From Myxococcales bacterium (GTDB taxonomy: Bacteria; Myxococcota_A; Polyangia; Haliangiales; Haliangiaceae), in assembly GCA_028287135.1 (NCBI GenBank), contig JAQBQE010000002.1:228109-292108 (forward strand): a DNA stretch of 64,000 nucleotides, in the 5' to 3' direction. Every line of letters begins with the position of its first letter. Position 1 is the stretch's first letter. Under the pieces are notes generated by a model. It had not been told where the DNA came from, did no database searches, and was given only the letters and a program-made list of their open reading frames with translations. The position numbers and the translations under genes were made by a program. This document shows positions 29,011 through 37,981 of this stretch, piece after piece.

Positions 29011-29457
29011 TCAGAACGTACCGCTGAACGCGATCCCCGGTCGATCGCGGGTCATGATCGGGGTGATCCGGATCAGCTGCTTGCGCGCGGCCTGGCTCTC
29101 GGGCCGCCGAGGCTCGGTGCGCGCGATCAGTGCGCCGACGATGATCAGCGCGCCGGTCGCCTGTGCGATGCCATCGATCGCGAGCAGGGCATCCGTGAGC
29201 TTGTCGTCATCGGAGCGATCGGCCAGCACGAGCCACGGGCCTGCGACCGGCACGTAGAGCCCGCGGTGGTCCTCGTCGAGACTCTGCGACCCGATCCCGA
29301 TCGACAGTCCGTAGCTCGTGAGAAAGATGATGGCGCCTGCGGTGAGCGCCGTGCGCGTCGGTGGCGCTCGATCCTCCTCGGGCGCACGCGGTGGCTCCGC
29401 GAAGGAGCTCGCGGAGACGAGCATCGCCAGTAGCATCGAACGACTTCGGATGTGCAC
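29011..29457 (-). CDS. Small exported/membrane protein, unknown
   Basis: 148 residues. A signal peptide (MHIRSRSMLLAMLVSASSFA) is followed by a Pro/Glu-rich stretch and two hydrophobic segments (LTAGAIIFLTSYGLSIGI; GALIIVGALIA). Not recognised. Similar small two-helix proteins are common in Myxococcota genomes near envelope genes. One base separates it from the convergent peptidase-like gene. Confidence 0.6.
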   Translation of the reverse strand: MHIRSRSMLLAMLVSASSFAEPPRAPEEDRAPPTRTALTAGAIIFLTSYGLSIGIGSQSLDEDHRGLYVPVAGPWLVLADRSDDDKLTDALLAIDGIAQATGALIIVGALIARTEPRRPESQAARKQLIRITPIMTRDRPGIAFSGTF

Positions 29458-29537
29458 GTGGACCTCCTCGCGAGGTCACGTTGCAAGGTCACGGCCGGTC
29501 GCGGCGGGCGCCGCCGACATGCGGCTGGTATCGCAGA

Positions 29538-30716
29538 TCAGTGGAGGAGGAACTTCTCGAGCGCGACGAGGCGCTCGACGTCGTGAACGTCGTCCTTCTG
29601 CAGAGGCACCTCGACGAACGCGGCGTTCGCTCCGGCGGCGGCGCGCAGCTTCGCGACCGCCTCCGCATCGGCGGCAGCGACGGTCTCGAGCTCGCTGTGT
29701 GCGGTGAGCAGTGCCTGGGCTGCCATCGTGCGGGTGGTGCCCGAGAGCCCAAGGCTCGTGATCTGCGGCAGGGCGGCGAGCGCGGCCTCGAGCTGCGCGA
29801 CGGTGACGTTGACCGGCCGCGAGACGTGGACCTTGTTGACCACGAACCCGACGAACGGCATGCCTGCCGAGACCAGGCGATCGTGGAACGCGAGCGCCTC
29901 GCGAACCGCCATCGGCTCGGGGCTGGCGACCAGCAAGAACCCGACGCGAGGCTGGCGGAGCAGGGCGAACGTCTCCTCCGCGCGCTGGCGGAAGCCACCG
30001 AGGATGTCGTTGAACTCGGTGAAGAACACCGAGATGTCGTTGATGAACTTCGTGCCGACGAACTTCGCCAGCCGCTTGATCACGAACGAGCCGGTCTTGC
30101 CGACGATCGACCACTTCGAGCCGCCCTCGCCCTGGAGCTTGCGGAACCACTCGATCGCCGGCGAGTCGATCGCCTCGCTGAGCTTGCGCGGCGCATCGAG
30201 GAAGTCCAGCGCATGCGCGGTCGGTGGCGTGTCGACGATGATCAGGTCGTAGGCACCGGTGCGATCGAAGTCGTGGAGCTTGGCCATCGCGGCGTACTCC
30301 TGCGCGCCCGCGAGCGAGCCGGAGATCTGCGCGTACACCGGGTTCGCGAGGATCCTCTTCACCGCCTCCGGATCCTTGGCGTGGCGCGCGACGACCTCGT
30401 CGAACGCCATCTTCTGATCGAGCATCATCGCGTGCAGCTCGCCGCTCTTGCTCGGAGCGTGGTGGTGGACGAGGGCGCGATCGACCTCCTGCACCTGGTG
30501 ACCGAGGGACGTGAGGCCGAGCGAGTTGGCCAGCCGGCGCGCGGGGTCGATGGTCAGGACCAGGGTCTTCTTGCCGCGCCGGGCGGCAGCGAGCGCCAGG
30601 GTCGCAGCCGTCGTGGTCTTGCCGACGCCGCCCGATCCCACACAGACCAGGATCCGCCGCTCCAGCAGGACATCGACCAGACGAGACGGCACGGTTTCTC
30701 CGCGGATAGCACGCAT
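29538..30716 (-). CDS. ArsA/Get3-like ATPase (P-loop lysine present, signature lysine absent)
   Basis: 392 residues of the ArsA/Get3 deviant-Walker family. The nucleotide loop near residue 27 is GSGGVGKTT: the P-loop Lys is intact but the first, trans-acting signature Lys of GKGGVGKT is Ser. DPARRLANSLGL (switch region) and IIVDTPPTAHALDFL follow. A second family member at 39327-40259 has the opposite defect, so the two may form one heterodimer. No ArsB or arsenic gene is nearby; a role in membrane-protein or motility-related targeting is possible but not shown. Confidence 0.9.
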   Translation of the reverse strand: MRAIRGETVPSRLVDVLLERRILVCVGSGGVGKTTTAATLALAAARRGKKTLVLTIDPARRLANSLGLTSLGHQVQEVDRALVHHHAPSKSGELHAMMLDQKMAFDEVVARHAKDPEAVKRILANPVYAQISGSLAGAQEYAAMAKLHDFDRTGAYDLIIVDTPPTAHALDFLDAPRKLSEAIDSPAIEWFRKLQGEGGSKWSIVGKTGSFVIKRLAKFVGTKFINDISVFFTEFNDILGGFRQRAEETFALLRQPRVGFLLVASPEPMAVREALAFHDRLVSAGMPFVGFVVNKVHVSRPVNVTVAQLEAALAALPQITSLGLSGTTRTMAAQALLTAHSELETVAAADAEAVAKLRAAAGANAAFVEVPLQKDDVHDVERLVALEKFLLH

Positions 30717-30748
30717 CGCCGGCTGGTGGCAACGCGCGCTGGGGTGGT

Positions 30749-31276
30749 ATGACCCCCGGCGAAGTGAGACGCGAGCTCATCGTCACGACCGACGGCCGCG
30801 ACCGCACCGTCACCATCGACGGACCGTCGCCGGACGGCCGGTTCAAGGTCGCCCTGGATGGCGTCGAGCGCGACGTCGATGCGCGCGCGATCCGCCCGGG
30901 CACGTGGTCCCTCCTGATCGACGGTACGAGCTTCGTCGTCGACCTCGATCAGCGTCGCAACGGGGTCGCCGCGACGGTCGGTGCGAGCGAGGCGCTGCTC
31001 CAGGTCCAGGATGCGCTGCACAAGCGCCTCGCCAGCGCCGCGTCGCCTCGCGCGCACGTCAGTGGCGAGTCGATCCGCGCGCCGATCGCCGGCAAGGTCG
31101 TCAAGGTCCTCGTCACTGTCGGTGACGTGGTCCCGGCGGGCACGCCGGTGATCGTCCTCGAGGCGATGAAGATGGAGAACGAGCTGATCGCGGAGCGCGG
31201 CGGCACGGTCAAGACGATCGCGAAGACCGCTGGCCAGGCCGTCGATACCGGCGATCTGCTCGTCGAGCTCGTCTAG
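30749..31276 (+). CDS. Biotinyl-domain (biotin carboxyl carrier-like) protein
   Basis: 175 residues. The C-terminal 75 residues form a biotinyl/lipoyl barrel with the biotin-accepting lysine in the canonical VLEAMKMENELIAE sequence. The N-terminal part is a small beta domain similar to the linker of acyl-CoA carboxylase alpha subunits. No carboxylase genes sit beside it, so its enzyme partner is encoded elsewhere. Starts 33 bases from the divergent ATPase gene. Confidence 0.9.
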   Translation: MTPGEVRRELIVTTDGRDRTVTIDGPSPDGRFKVALDGVERDVDARAIRPGTWSLLIDGTSFVVDLDQRRNGVAATVGASEALLQVQDALHKRLASAASPRAHVSGESIRAPIAGKVVKVLVTVGDVVPAGTPVIVLEAMKMENELIAERGGTVKTIAKTAGQAVDTGDLLVELV

Positions 31277-32767
31277 CTACGGCAGCGCCGCGGCGGCGCG
31301 CAGTGGCGGCAGGCTCGTGCCCGAGCCGGGCAGGCCCGGCGTGCGGTCACGAGGGATGTGATAGCGCGTGAGGATCCGCGGGGTGATCTTCCGGACCTCG
31401 TCGGCATCCATCATGATGATGCCGCCCGACGTGGTCTCGATCTCGACGACGCCACGTGCGCTCGACAGCCGGTCGACGAAGTCGATCATGTCGCGCGGGA
31501 CCACACCGTCGAGCTTGGCGACCGCCTCGTTGTAGAGGTGGCCGTAGCCGACGTTGATCTCGTCGGCGAGGACCTGGGTCAGGATCACGACCTCGTTCTG
31601 CTCCGGCGAGCGGAAGCCCAGGTAGTAGTAGTTCAAGAACTCCTTCGGAGCCTTGTTCCACCACTTGTCCCAGGTCGTCAGGTAGTCGCGCGTCAGCGTC
31701 TGGAACACGAGACCGCCGTAGACGAAGTACGCCGGCGGCTGGTCGTAGCGCGAGCGCGGGACGAGCGGCTGCCACGGCTTGAGCTCGAGCTCGATCGTGC
31801 GGGCGATCCCAGCGCGCTTGATCTCGAGCTCGATGCGATCGCCGATGTAGCGATGGCCGAGCACGACGTCGTAGCGGGTGCGGTAGTGGCCGATGTACTG
31901 GATCGTCCCGTTGTTCGCGATCGGCAGACCGTCGATCGCTGTGATGACGTCGCGCGGTTCGAGCAGACCGAACGCGGATCCTTCGAAGTCGACGTGGAGC
32001 ACGACGACGCCCCGCTCGGTCGGGTGCAGGCCGAGCGTCTTGCGCAGCAGCGGGTTCTCGAGGTTCTGCGTCGTGATCCCGAGCGCTGGGATCTCCGGTC
32101 GCTTGCCGGCACCGACGCCGTCGAGGAACGCGCGGATCAACGGGGGCGGCACCATCTCGCCGATGTTGTCGACACCGGTCAGCTTCTGGAACGCGATGCC
32201 GACGACCTTGCCATCGCCGAACACGGGGCCACCGCTGTTGCCCGCGTTGATCGCGGCGTCGACGGTCACTGCGAGCAGGTGGCGCTGCGAGTGGCTGTAG
32301 CGCTGGACCTCGATGCGCGAGACCACGCCCTCGGTGATCGAGATCTCCTCGCCACCGACCGGGTAGCCGACGACGGCGACCTCGTCGCGGAGCTTGGGCA
32401 TCGGGCCGAGCTCGGCCGGCTCGATGTCTGCGAGAAAGTCTGGGGGCTCGGTGACCTCGAGGAGCGCGAGGTCGGAGTCGTGGCTGACGGCGCGGACCCG
32501 GGCGATCGCCTTGTCCGGATGCGACTGCTTCTGCACCTGCAGGAAGGTCGCGTTCGCGACGACGTGGGCGCCGGTGAGCAGCAGCCCCTTACCGATCACC
32601 ACGGCCGAACCGGTGCTGTTCGAGGGGGTCCGTGCCTGCCACGGACCGTCGAAATCAGGGTCCTGGGAGGTCGCAAAGACGCGTATTACCTCGGGGTAGG
32701 ACACGATCCGAAGCGTACCGTGAGCCGGCTGCCGGGCAAAGCGTACTGGCGCCCAGGTGCGCACCAT
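31277..32767 (-). CDS. Deg/HtrA-like serine protease with two PDZ-like regions
   Basis: Start ATG 32767 (MVRTWAPVRF), about 496 residues; an open frame further upstream is antisense to rlmN. A GTG some 20 codons in (VSYPEVIRV) is an alternative. Trypsin-fold triad: His in LLTGAHVVAN, Asp in SHDSDLALLEV, Ser in NAGNSGGPVFG. A PDZ domain (LLEPRDVITAIDGLPIANNGTIQY) and a C-terminal region with AYFVYGGLVFQTLTRDYL resemble plant-type Deg9/Deg10 rather than DegP. No clear signal peptide, so it may be cytoplasmic. Convergent and abutting the biotinyl gene. Confidence 0.88.
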   Translation of the reverse strand: MVRTWAPVRFARQPAHGTLRIVSYPEVIRVFATSQDPDFDGPWQARTPSNSTGSAVVIGKGLLLTGAHVVANATFLQVQKQSHPDKAIARVRAVSHDSDLALLEVTEPPDFLADIEPAELGPMPKLRDEVAVVGYPVGGEEISITEGVVSRIEVQRYSHSQRHLLAVTVDAAINAGNSGGPVFGDGKVVGIAFQKLTGVDNIGEMVPPPLIRAFLDGVGAGKRPEIPALGITTQNLENPLLRKTLGLHPTERGVVVLHVDFEGSAFGLLEPRDVITAIDGLPIANNGTIQYIGHYRTRYDVVLGHRYIGDRIELEIKRAGIARTIELELKPWQPLVPRSRYDQPPAYFVYGGLVFQTLTRDYLTTWDKWWNKAPKEFLNYYYLGFRSPEQNEVVILTQVLADEINVGYGHLYNEAVAKLDGVVPRDMIDFVDRLSSARGVVEIETTSGGIIMMDADEVRKITPRILTRYHIPRDRTPGLPGSGTSLPPLRAAAALP

Positions 32768-32806
32768 CGTCGGACCTCTCACGCTGGTCTTGCGGTATAG
32801 GCAGAC

Positions 32807-33841
32807 ATGCTCGCGCTCCAGGCCATGACCCCCACGCAGCTGGCTGCGGCGGTTCCTGAGGTCTCCCTGGCCGAGGCCCGCAAGCTGGTCGCCCAGGTCC
32901 ATCGCGGGGAGGCGATCGCCCCGAGCTCGTCGGTTCGCCGCACCGCGGCAGAGGCGGTCCGGGCGGTCGGTCACATTCCGACCCTGACCGTGGTCGCGGA
33001 GACCGCCAGCCAGCTCGACCCGTTCGTGAAGTACGCGCTCGAGTCGGCGGGAGCCCGGTTCGAGGCGGTCCGGATTCCGCTCGAGCACCCCGGCCGGTTC
33101 ACCGTCTGCGTGAGCTCGCAGGTCGGCTGCGCGCTCGCGTGCGCGTTCTGCGCGACCGGCCGGCTCGGGCTGGCGCGCAACCTCGAGGCCTGGGAGATCG
33201 TCGAGCAGGTGCGGATCGTGCGCGCGCGATTGCCGCGTGGTCGCGTGCATGGCGTGGTGTTCCAGGGGATGGGCGAGCCGCTCGCGAACCTCGATGCGGT
33301 GCTCGCCGCGATCCGCGTGCTCAGCGAGCCGTGCGCTCAGGGCGTGGATGCGCGCGCGATCACGGTGTGCACCGCGGGCCTGCCGAGCGGGATCCGCCGG
33401 CTCGCGCGCGAAGCACCGAACGTGCGCCTCGGTCTCAGCATGTCGAGTGCGATCGCCGCCCATCGCAAGCGGGTGATGCCGATCGCCGAGCGTCACGATC
33501 TCGACGATGTGATCGCGGCAGCGGTGGAGCATGCGCAGCTGACCGGGCACGCTCCGATGTGGGCGGTGACGTTGCTCGCCGGGATCAACGATAGCGACGA
33601 CGATGCGCGGGCGCTCGCAGAGCGGGTCGTCGCGTTTGCCGAGGCCACGGGTAAGCGCCCGCGGATCTCGCTGCTCGACTACAACGCGATCGGGGGCGAC
33701 GATCCGTTCTCGCGCTCGACGCGGATGCCTGCCTTTCGCGACGTGCTGTCGGCCGCAGGGCTCGCGTCCCACCGCCGCTATTCGGGAGGCAGTGACGTCG
33801 ACGCCGCGTGCGGCCAGCTCGCGAACATGGTGCCGGCGTGA
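32807..33841 (+). CDS. rlmN: RlmN-type radical SAM rRNA methyltransferase
   Basis: 344 residues. The iron-sulfur cysteines lie in CALACAFCATG (C-x3-C-x2-C), followed by GMGEPLANLDAV and, near the C-terminus, YSGGSDVDAACGQL with the catalytic cysteine that forms the protein-RNA adduct. RlmN methylates C2 of A2503 in 23S rRNA and A37 in some tRNAs. The helical N-terminal domain is present. Divergent from the protease gene (39 bases). Its stop overlaps an ATG of the next gene (TGATG). Confidence 0.92.
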   Translation: MLALQAMTPTQLAAAVPEVSLAEARKLVAQVHRGEAIAPSSSVRRTAAEAVRAVGHIPTLTVVAETASQLDPFVKYALESAGARFEAVRIPLEHPGRFTVCVSSQVGCALACAFCATGRLGLARNLEAWEIVEQVRIVRARLPRGRVHGVVFQGMGEPLANLDAVLAAIRVLSEPCAQGVDARAITVCTAGLPSGIRRLAREAPNVRLGLSMSSAIAAHRKRVMPIAERHDLDDVIAAAVEHAQLTGHAPMWAVTLLAGINDSDDDARALAERVVAFAEATGKRPRISLLDYNAIGGDDPFSRSTRMPAFRDVLSAAGLASHRRYSGGSDVDAACGQLANMVPA

Positions 33842-33888
33842 TGGGACTGCGGCGGGAACACGTGCGGCGGGCCGTGCGTACGATCCCC

Positions 33889-34545
33889 ATGCGCCTCCTC
33901 GGCCTTGCCGTGCTGTCCCTCACCGCCTGCGGTGGCTCGCGTGCGGTGACCTCGACCGGCGCGCCGGCGATCGAGAATCGCGAGACCTCCGTCGCGCTGC
34001 CGCCGCTGTATGCGCAGCTGTTCGTCGAGAGCGAGAAGGAGTTCCCGGCGGAGAAGATCGTCTCGCACCAGGGCGAGCACGGCCCCGAGACCGAGAAGGA
34101 GAGCGGGACCATCACCTGCACGGTCAGTGGCGTCCGCGCGATCCAGGGCGGCAAGGTCGCCGAGCTCGCGTGTGGCGGCTCGCCGAGCTTGCCGTCGTCG
34201 CCGTCGGGGACGTACGTCGGAACCGCGACCGGGTTGTGGCGCATCGACGGTGGAGACGTCGGCGATGACATCGCCCGGCTCGATCCGAAGCAGATGCTGG
34301 TCGCCGCGAAGCCGACGAAGCAGCGTCGCGAGACCAAGGATCCCGACGGTGACGTCGACAGTGGCAGCGCGATCATCGTCGAGCCACATGCGGGCGGCTG
34401 GTGCGTGCTGGTGACGAGCTGGGGCGGCGACGAAGGTGGTTGGCAGCTGTGCCTGCGCGAGGCGGCCGGGGTGATCGGTGGCCACGGATTCTTCGCCGGC
34501 GGTGAGACCCATGACGTGTACTTCGGCGACGTTCGTCGGATCTAG
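33889..34545 (+). CDS. Lipoprotein, unknown
   Basis: Start at ATG 33889 (MRLLGLAVLSLTAC, lipobox LTAC); an ATG at 33841 overlapping the rlmN stop would add 16 basic residues and is also possible. About 218 residues, beta-rich, with two Cys in TITCTVSGVRA and VAELACGGS likely to pair, and WCVLVTSWGGDEGGWQLCLRE near the end. No family recognised. Lies between rlmN and ppa on the same strand. Confidence 0.7.
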   Translation: MRLLGLAVLSLTACGGSRAVTSTGAPAIENRETSVALPPLYAQLFVESEKEFPAEKIVSHQGEHGPETEKESGTITCTVSGVRAIQGGKVAELACGGSPSLPSSPSGTYVGTATGLWRIDGGDVGDDIARLDPKQMLVAAKPTKQRRETKDPDGDVDSGSAIIVEPHAGGWCVLVTSWGGDEGGWQLCLREAAGVIGGHGFFAGGETHDVYFGDVRRI

Positions 34546-34574
34546 CTGCCACGCGGATCGGCTAGGTTCGGGGC

Positions 34575-35111
34575 GTGCATCCCGTCCACGACATCGACGT
34601 CCCCGCCGACATCGCGACGTTCGTTCCGGGGGTGATCGAGATCCCACGCGGCTCGCACCTCAAGTACGAGGTCGACAAGCCGACCGGCCTGCTGCGGCTC
34701 GACCGCGTCCTCTACTCCGCCGTGCACTACCCCGCGAACTACGGGTTCATCCCGCGGACGCACGCGGACGACGGTGACCCGCTCGACATCCTCGTGATCA
34801 TGCAGGAGCCGGTCGAGCCACTCACCATCCTGCGCGCGCGGCCGCTCGGCGGTCTGCGGATGGTCGATGACAAGGGTGGCGACGACAAGATCATCGCGGT
34901 CTGCATCGATGATCCGGCCGTCGCCCACTACATGTCCGTGGCCGAGCTTCCGCCGCATTTGATGCGCGAGCTCGATCGGTTCTTCCGCGACTACAAGGTG
35001 CTCGAGAAGAAGGGCGATCAGGTCGACGTCGGCGAGATGTACGGCCACGAGGAAGCACTGAAGGTCATCCAGGCATCCCGCGACGCGTACGAGCGCGGCG
35101 ACTGGACGTAG
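34575..35111 (+). CDS. ppa: Inorganic pyrophosphatase
   Basis: 178 residues from GTG 34575, typical family I size. Conserved stretches are VIEIPRGSHLKYEVDKPTG, YPANYGFIPRT, DGDPLDILV (the three active-site aspartates) and DDPAVAHY with KVLEKKGDQVDV. It hydrolyses PPi to phosphate in the cytoplasm with Mg2+. Ends next to the convergent GST gene. Confidence 0.96.
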   Translation: MHPVHDIDVPADIATFVPGVIEIPRGSHLKYEVDKPTGLLRLDRVLYSAVHYPANYGFIPRTHADDGDPLDILVIMQEPVEPLTILRARPLGGLRMVDDKGGDDKIIAVCIDDPAVAHYMSVAELPPHLMRELDRFFRDYKVLEKKGDQVDVGEMYGHEEALKVIQASRDAYERGDWT

Positions 35112-35723
35112 CTACGCCTTCGAGCTCGGACGCTCGGCGACGCGCGTGTGCCAGGCAGCGAGGTTCGGGTGCGTGGCAGCGTGGATCCGGATGTCGGAGA
35201 CCTTGCCGAAATCGAGCGCGCACATCGCGGTGATGTCGGCGACCGTGAACCGATCGCCGGCGAGATAGCTGCGCTTTCCGAGCTCGCTCTCGAACCAGTC
35301 GAACCGCTCGGCGATCAGCTCGCGCATCATCGTGCCGAACTCGGGCGCCTGCTTGATCCGGCCTTCCCAGAACTTGTGCGTGTTGCGGAACACCTGCGAG
35401 ATCGGCCACAGCAGCTCGAGCTCGGCGTGACGGTTCCACATCTCGACCTGTGCGCGTTCCCACGGATCGGCGCCGAACAGGTTGGGGTCGGGGTGGGTTT
35501 CCTCGACGTAGCGACAGATCGCCATCGACTCGCGGAGCACGCGTCCATCCGCGAGCTCGAGCACCGGTAACAGCGCGATCGGATTCTTCTTCCGGAACTC
35601 CGACGTCTGATGGGCCGCGTTCGCGATCAGGACCTCGATCGTGTCGTACGCCACACCCTTCTCGGCCAGGAACACGCGAACCCGGCGCGGGTTGGGAGCA
35701 CGGGGATCGTGGTAGAGCAGCAT
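35112..35723 (-). CDS. Glutathione S-transferase family protein
   Basis: 203 residues with a thioredoxin-like N-domain (MLLYHDPRAPNPRRVRVFLAEKG, NPIALLPVLELADGRVLRESMAICRYVEE) and a helical C-domain (YLAGDRFTVADITAMCAL). The catalytic residue near the N-terminus is not a clear Ser/Cys/Tyr beyond the YHDPRAPNP segment, as in many bacterial GSTs. Substrate unknown. Starts 36 bases from the divergent lipoprotein gene. Confidence 0.88.
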   Translation of the reverse strand: MLLYHDPRAPNPRRVRVFLAEKGVAYDTIEVLIANAAHQTSEFRKKNPIALLPVLELADGRVLRESMAICRYVEETHPDPNLFGADPWERAQVEMWNRHAELELLWPISQVFRNTHKFWEGRIKQAPEFGTMMRELIAERFDWFESELGKRSYLAGDRFTVADITAMCALDFGKVSDIRIHAATHPNLAAWHTRVAERPSSKA

Positions 35724-35759
35724 GGCTGTATTCTATCGGATCTCGTACAATCGAGCGGT

Positions 35760-36674
35760 ATGCGGACCGCGGGGATCCTGTTTACGTTGTGCCTTGTCGT
35801 GGGCGCTGCGGCTGGGTGCAAGGCCAAGAGCGAGGCGAGCGCGGCTCCGGATCCAGCGGCGGTCAAAGCGCAGCAGGAGCTGGTCGCCCGGCGTGACGCG
35901 TTGCTCGCTCAGCGCGAGAAGCTGCAGAGCGAGGCGACCAAGCTCGCCGAGGAGATCCAGAAGAAGCAGGCGAGCGGCGAGGACACCAGCGAGCTCGCGA
36001 AGAAGAAGGCCGACATCGACAATCAGATCGAGATGCAGGAGGACAACCTGACCTCGACCTCGAGCGAGCTCTCGGCGATCTCGACCAAGCTCGACGCGGC
36101 GGGAGGTGTGGTTGCTCGCGAGGCGAAGGTCGCCGATCGCGAGAAGCTGCTCGCCCAGCGCGAGCGTGAGCTGGCGCAGCGCGAGAAGGAGTTCTTGTCG
36201 ACGCAGACCGAGGCTGCCAAGCAGTGGAAGGACAGCTGCAGCGTCGGTGGCGGTCAGACCATCATCCAGCAGGTCGCTCCACCCAAGAGCGGCACGTACT
36301 CGCGCAAGGAGGTCGACGGCCTCGTCGGCAAGGCGCGCTCAGCGATGACCAAGAAGAACTTGATCAGCTCCGACCTCGGCCCGCAGGCGAGCCTCGAGAG
36401 CGAGGTCACGAAGGCGCTGAGCGAGAGCGACTGGACGCGCGGGTACATCCTCGCCAGTCAGCTCGTCCAGACGATCGATGCGATCCAGATCAACCGTCAG
36501 TTCATCAACGCGAAGTACCAGCGGCTTCACAACCGGGTGAAGGCGGCCAAAGTCGACGAGACCACGCAGGCGGGCCTCGATCAGGGCATGCGCGAGATCA
36601 TGCAGAAGTTCGGCGACGGTGACTTCACGGCGGCGAACAAGCGCATCAATCAGCTCTGGTCGAGCGTCAAGTAA
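35760..36674 (+). CDS. Coiled-coil lipoprotein
   Basis: Start ATG 35760 (MRTAGILFTLCLVVGAAAGC, lipobox AAGC). About 304 residues. A long charged heptad-rich segment (about 35-155, repeated AQRE and EKL patterns) predicts coiled coil. A globular helical C-terminal half follows (VDGLVGKARSAMTKKNLISSD, DFTAANKRINQLWSSVK). Probably attached to the outer membrane facing the periplasm. No family recognised. Confidence 0.75.
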   Translation: MRTAGILFTLCLVVGAAAGCKAKSEASAAPDPAAVKAQQELVARRDALLAQREKLQSEATKLAEEIQKKQASGEDTSELAKKKADIDNQIEMQEDNLTSTSSELSAISTKLDAAGGVVAREAKVADREKLLAQRERELAQREKEFLSTQTEAAKQWKDSCSVGGGQTIIQQVAPPKSGTYSRKEVDGLVGKARSAMTKKNLISSDLGPQASLESEVTKALSESDWTRGYILASQLVQTIDAIQINRQFINAKYQRLHNRVKAAKVDETTQAGLDQGMREIMQKFGDGDFTAANKRINQLWSSVK

Positions 36675-36688
36675 CAGGAGCGTAGCGG

Positions 36689-36900
36689 GCTGCGCCGCGG
36701 GGCGTGTGCCCCTGCGTTTCAACCGCAGACGCCGAGCACGCAGAGCAGAGACCTTTCGGCTGCGCCGCCGGGGCGTGTGCCCCTGCGTTTCAACCGCAGA
36801 CGCCGAGCACGCAGAGCAGAGATCTTTCGGGCTGCGCCGCCGGGGCGTGTGCCCCTGCATTCAACCGCAGACGCCGAGCACGCAGAGCGGAGATCTTGTT
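36689..36900. repeat. Three 70-72 bp tandem repeats (CGCAGACGCCGAGCACGCAGAG type)
   Basis: Units begin at 36689, 36759 and 36831. Each runs GGCTGCGCCG-CCGGGGCGTGTGCCCCTG, then a TTCAACCGCAGACGCCGAGC core, then ACGCAGAGC-GAGATCTT with few changes. GGGGCGTGTGCCCC inside each unit can fold as a hairpin. An inverted arm CTCTGCGGACTCTGCGGTTA follows at 37001-37020, and GGGCGAAGCCC (36969-36979) is a further hairpin. The whole gap 36675-37084 holds no gene. Confidence 0.8.
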
Positions 36901-37084
36901 CGGCTTCGCCGGTCCAAGCCTTATCTCGTGCGCACCTGCGATCAGATCGCTTGGCCGAGTGGTGCGCGGGCGAAGCCCGGCCTTTGGTTTGCTCCTCGTC
37001 CTCTGCGGACTCTGCGGTTAGCTCCGCTGAGCGTACGTCCATCGCCCACGCCTACGCCTACGCTTCGCCTCCTGTGTTCCGGCG

Positions 37085-37981
37085 TCAGTCGCACGCGCGG
37101 CCGCCGACCTGACGGCACGGACCGTCGGGGAAGCCGCTGTCGTGAACGATCTTGCCGACGATCGCGCCGGTGACGATCGCGAGCACGGTCGCGCCGCCGG
37201 CGACGACGTACCACCGCCGGTACCACGGCGGATCGATGTACTGGATCGTGTCGCTGTTGATCGGCTTGCCCTGGATGTCGTGCTTGATGATCGGGTACTG
37301 CTGCATCCCGACGGAGACCTCGGTGGTGCGGCCGTAAGGGACGTCGATGAACCGCACGAAGTCGCGATACTCGGGATGGGTGACGCGAACGGCCTGGGTG
37401 CCGACGGGCAGGGCGATCTCGCTCTTCGGCGTCAGCGCGGCCTTGCTGCCGTTGACGTAGACCGTCGCGCCGCTGACATCCATCGTGAAGTGCAGCGTGC
37501 CGCGGTAGCGATCGGGCTCGAGCAGCCGGATTGCAGCGCCGGTGGGGCCGCCGCCCGGATCTTCCTTCGCGCCGACCGACAGCGTCGTCGATCGCAGCTC
37601 TCTGGCCCCGGCGACATCGGTGGCGCCGAGGTAGACGACCTTCGAGTCACCGAGACCGCCGACCTCACCGTCGATCACGACGCTGGCGCCGACCAGCTTG
37701 CCGACCTCGGCGAGGCACGCGAGATCGCGTTCGCAGATCTTGAGGTTGGGTTTCTTCGCCCGCTTGATCGCGTCGGCGACCTGCGCGGAGGTCACCACCT
37801 TTGTGCCCGGCAGCGACGAGAGCGCGGACTCGAGCTGGCTCGTGAGCTTCCGGGTCGAGGCCGACGTGTCCTCGGTCCCGAGCGTCGATAGCGGAGCGAG
37901 CGCGACGACGCGCACGGGCTGCTGGGCAAGGACGGCGGCGCTCGCGAGCAGCACCGTCGCGGCCGCGACCGATCTCAGCAC
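37085..37981 (-). CDS. PEGA-domain exported protein
   Basis: Start GTG 37981 (MLRSVAAATVLLASAAVLAQQ, signal peptide), overlapping the upstream stop by seven bases; a longer frame to 38089 lies inside the previous gene. The first half resembles a GNA1162/curli-assembly-type nucleotide-fold domain (VVALAPLSTLGTE, KVVTSAQVADAIKRA, ASVVIDGEVGG). A PEGA unit follows (HFTMDVSGATVYVNGSKAAL) and a membrane helix near the C-terminus (YVVAGGATVLAIVTGAIVG). Paralogue of the gene just upstream. Confidence 0.78.
   Translation of the reverse strand: MLRSVAAATVLLASAAVLAQQPVRVVALAPLSTLGTEDTSASTRKLTSQLESALSSLPGTKVVTSAQVADAIKRAKKPNLKICERDLACLAEVGKLVGASVVIDGEVGGLGDSKVVYLGATDVAGARELRSTTLSVGAKEDPGGGPTGAAIRLLEPDRYRGTLHFTMDVSGATVYVNGSKAALTPKSEIALPVGTQAVRVTHPEYRDFVRFIDVPYGRTTEVSVGMQQYPIIKHDIQGKPINSDTIQYIDPPWYRRWYVVAGGATVLAIVTGAIVGKIVHDSGFPDGPCRQVGGRACD

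Noticed and set aside
31277..33772. 831-codon frame as one very long protease
   Set aside because: The first 330 or so codons are antisense to rlmN; the protease begins near 32767.
36689..36900. CRISPR-like array
   Set aside because: Units are 70-72 bases and nearly identical throughout, without unique spacers, and no cas gene is present.
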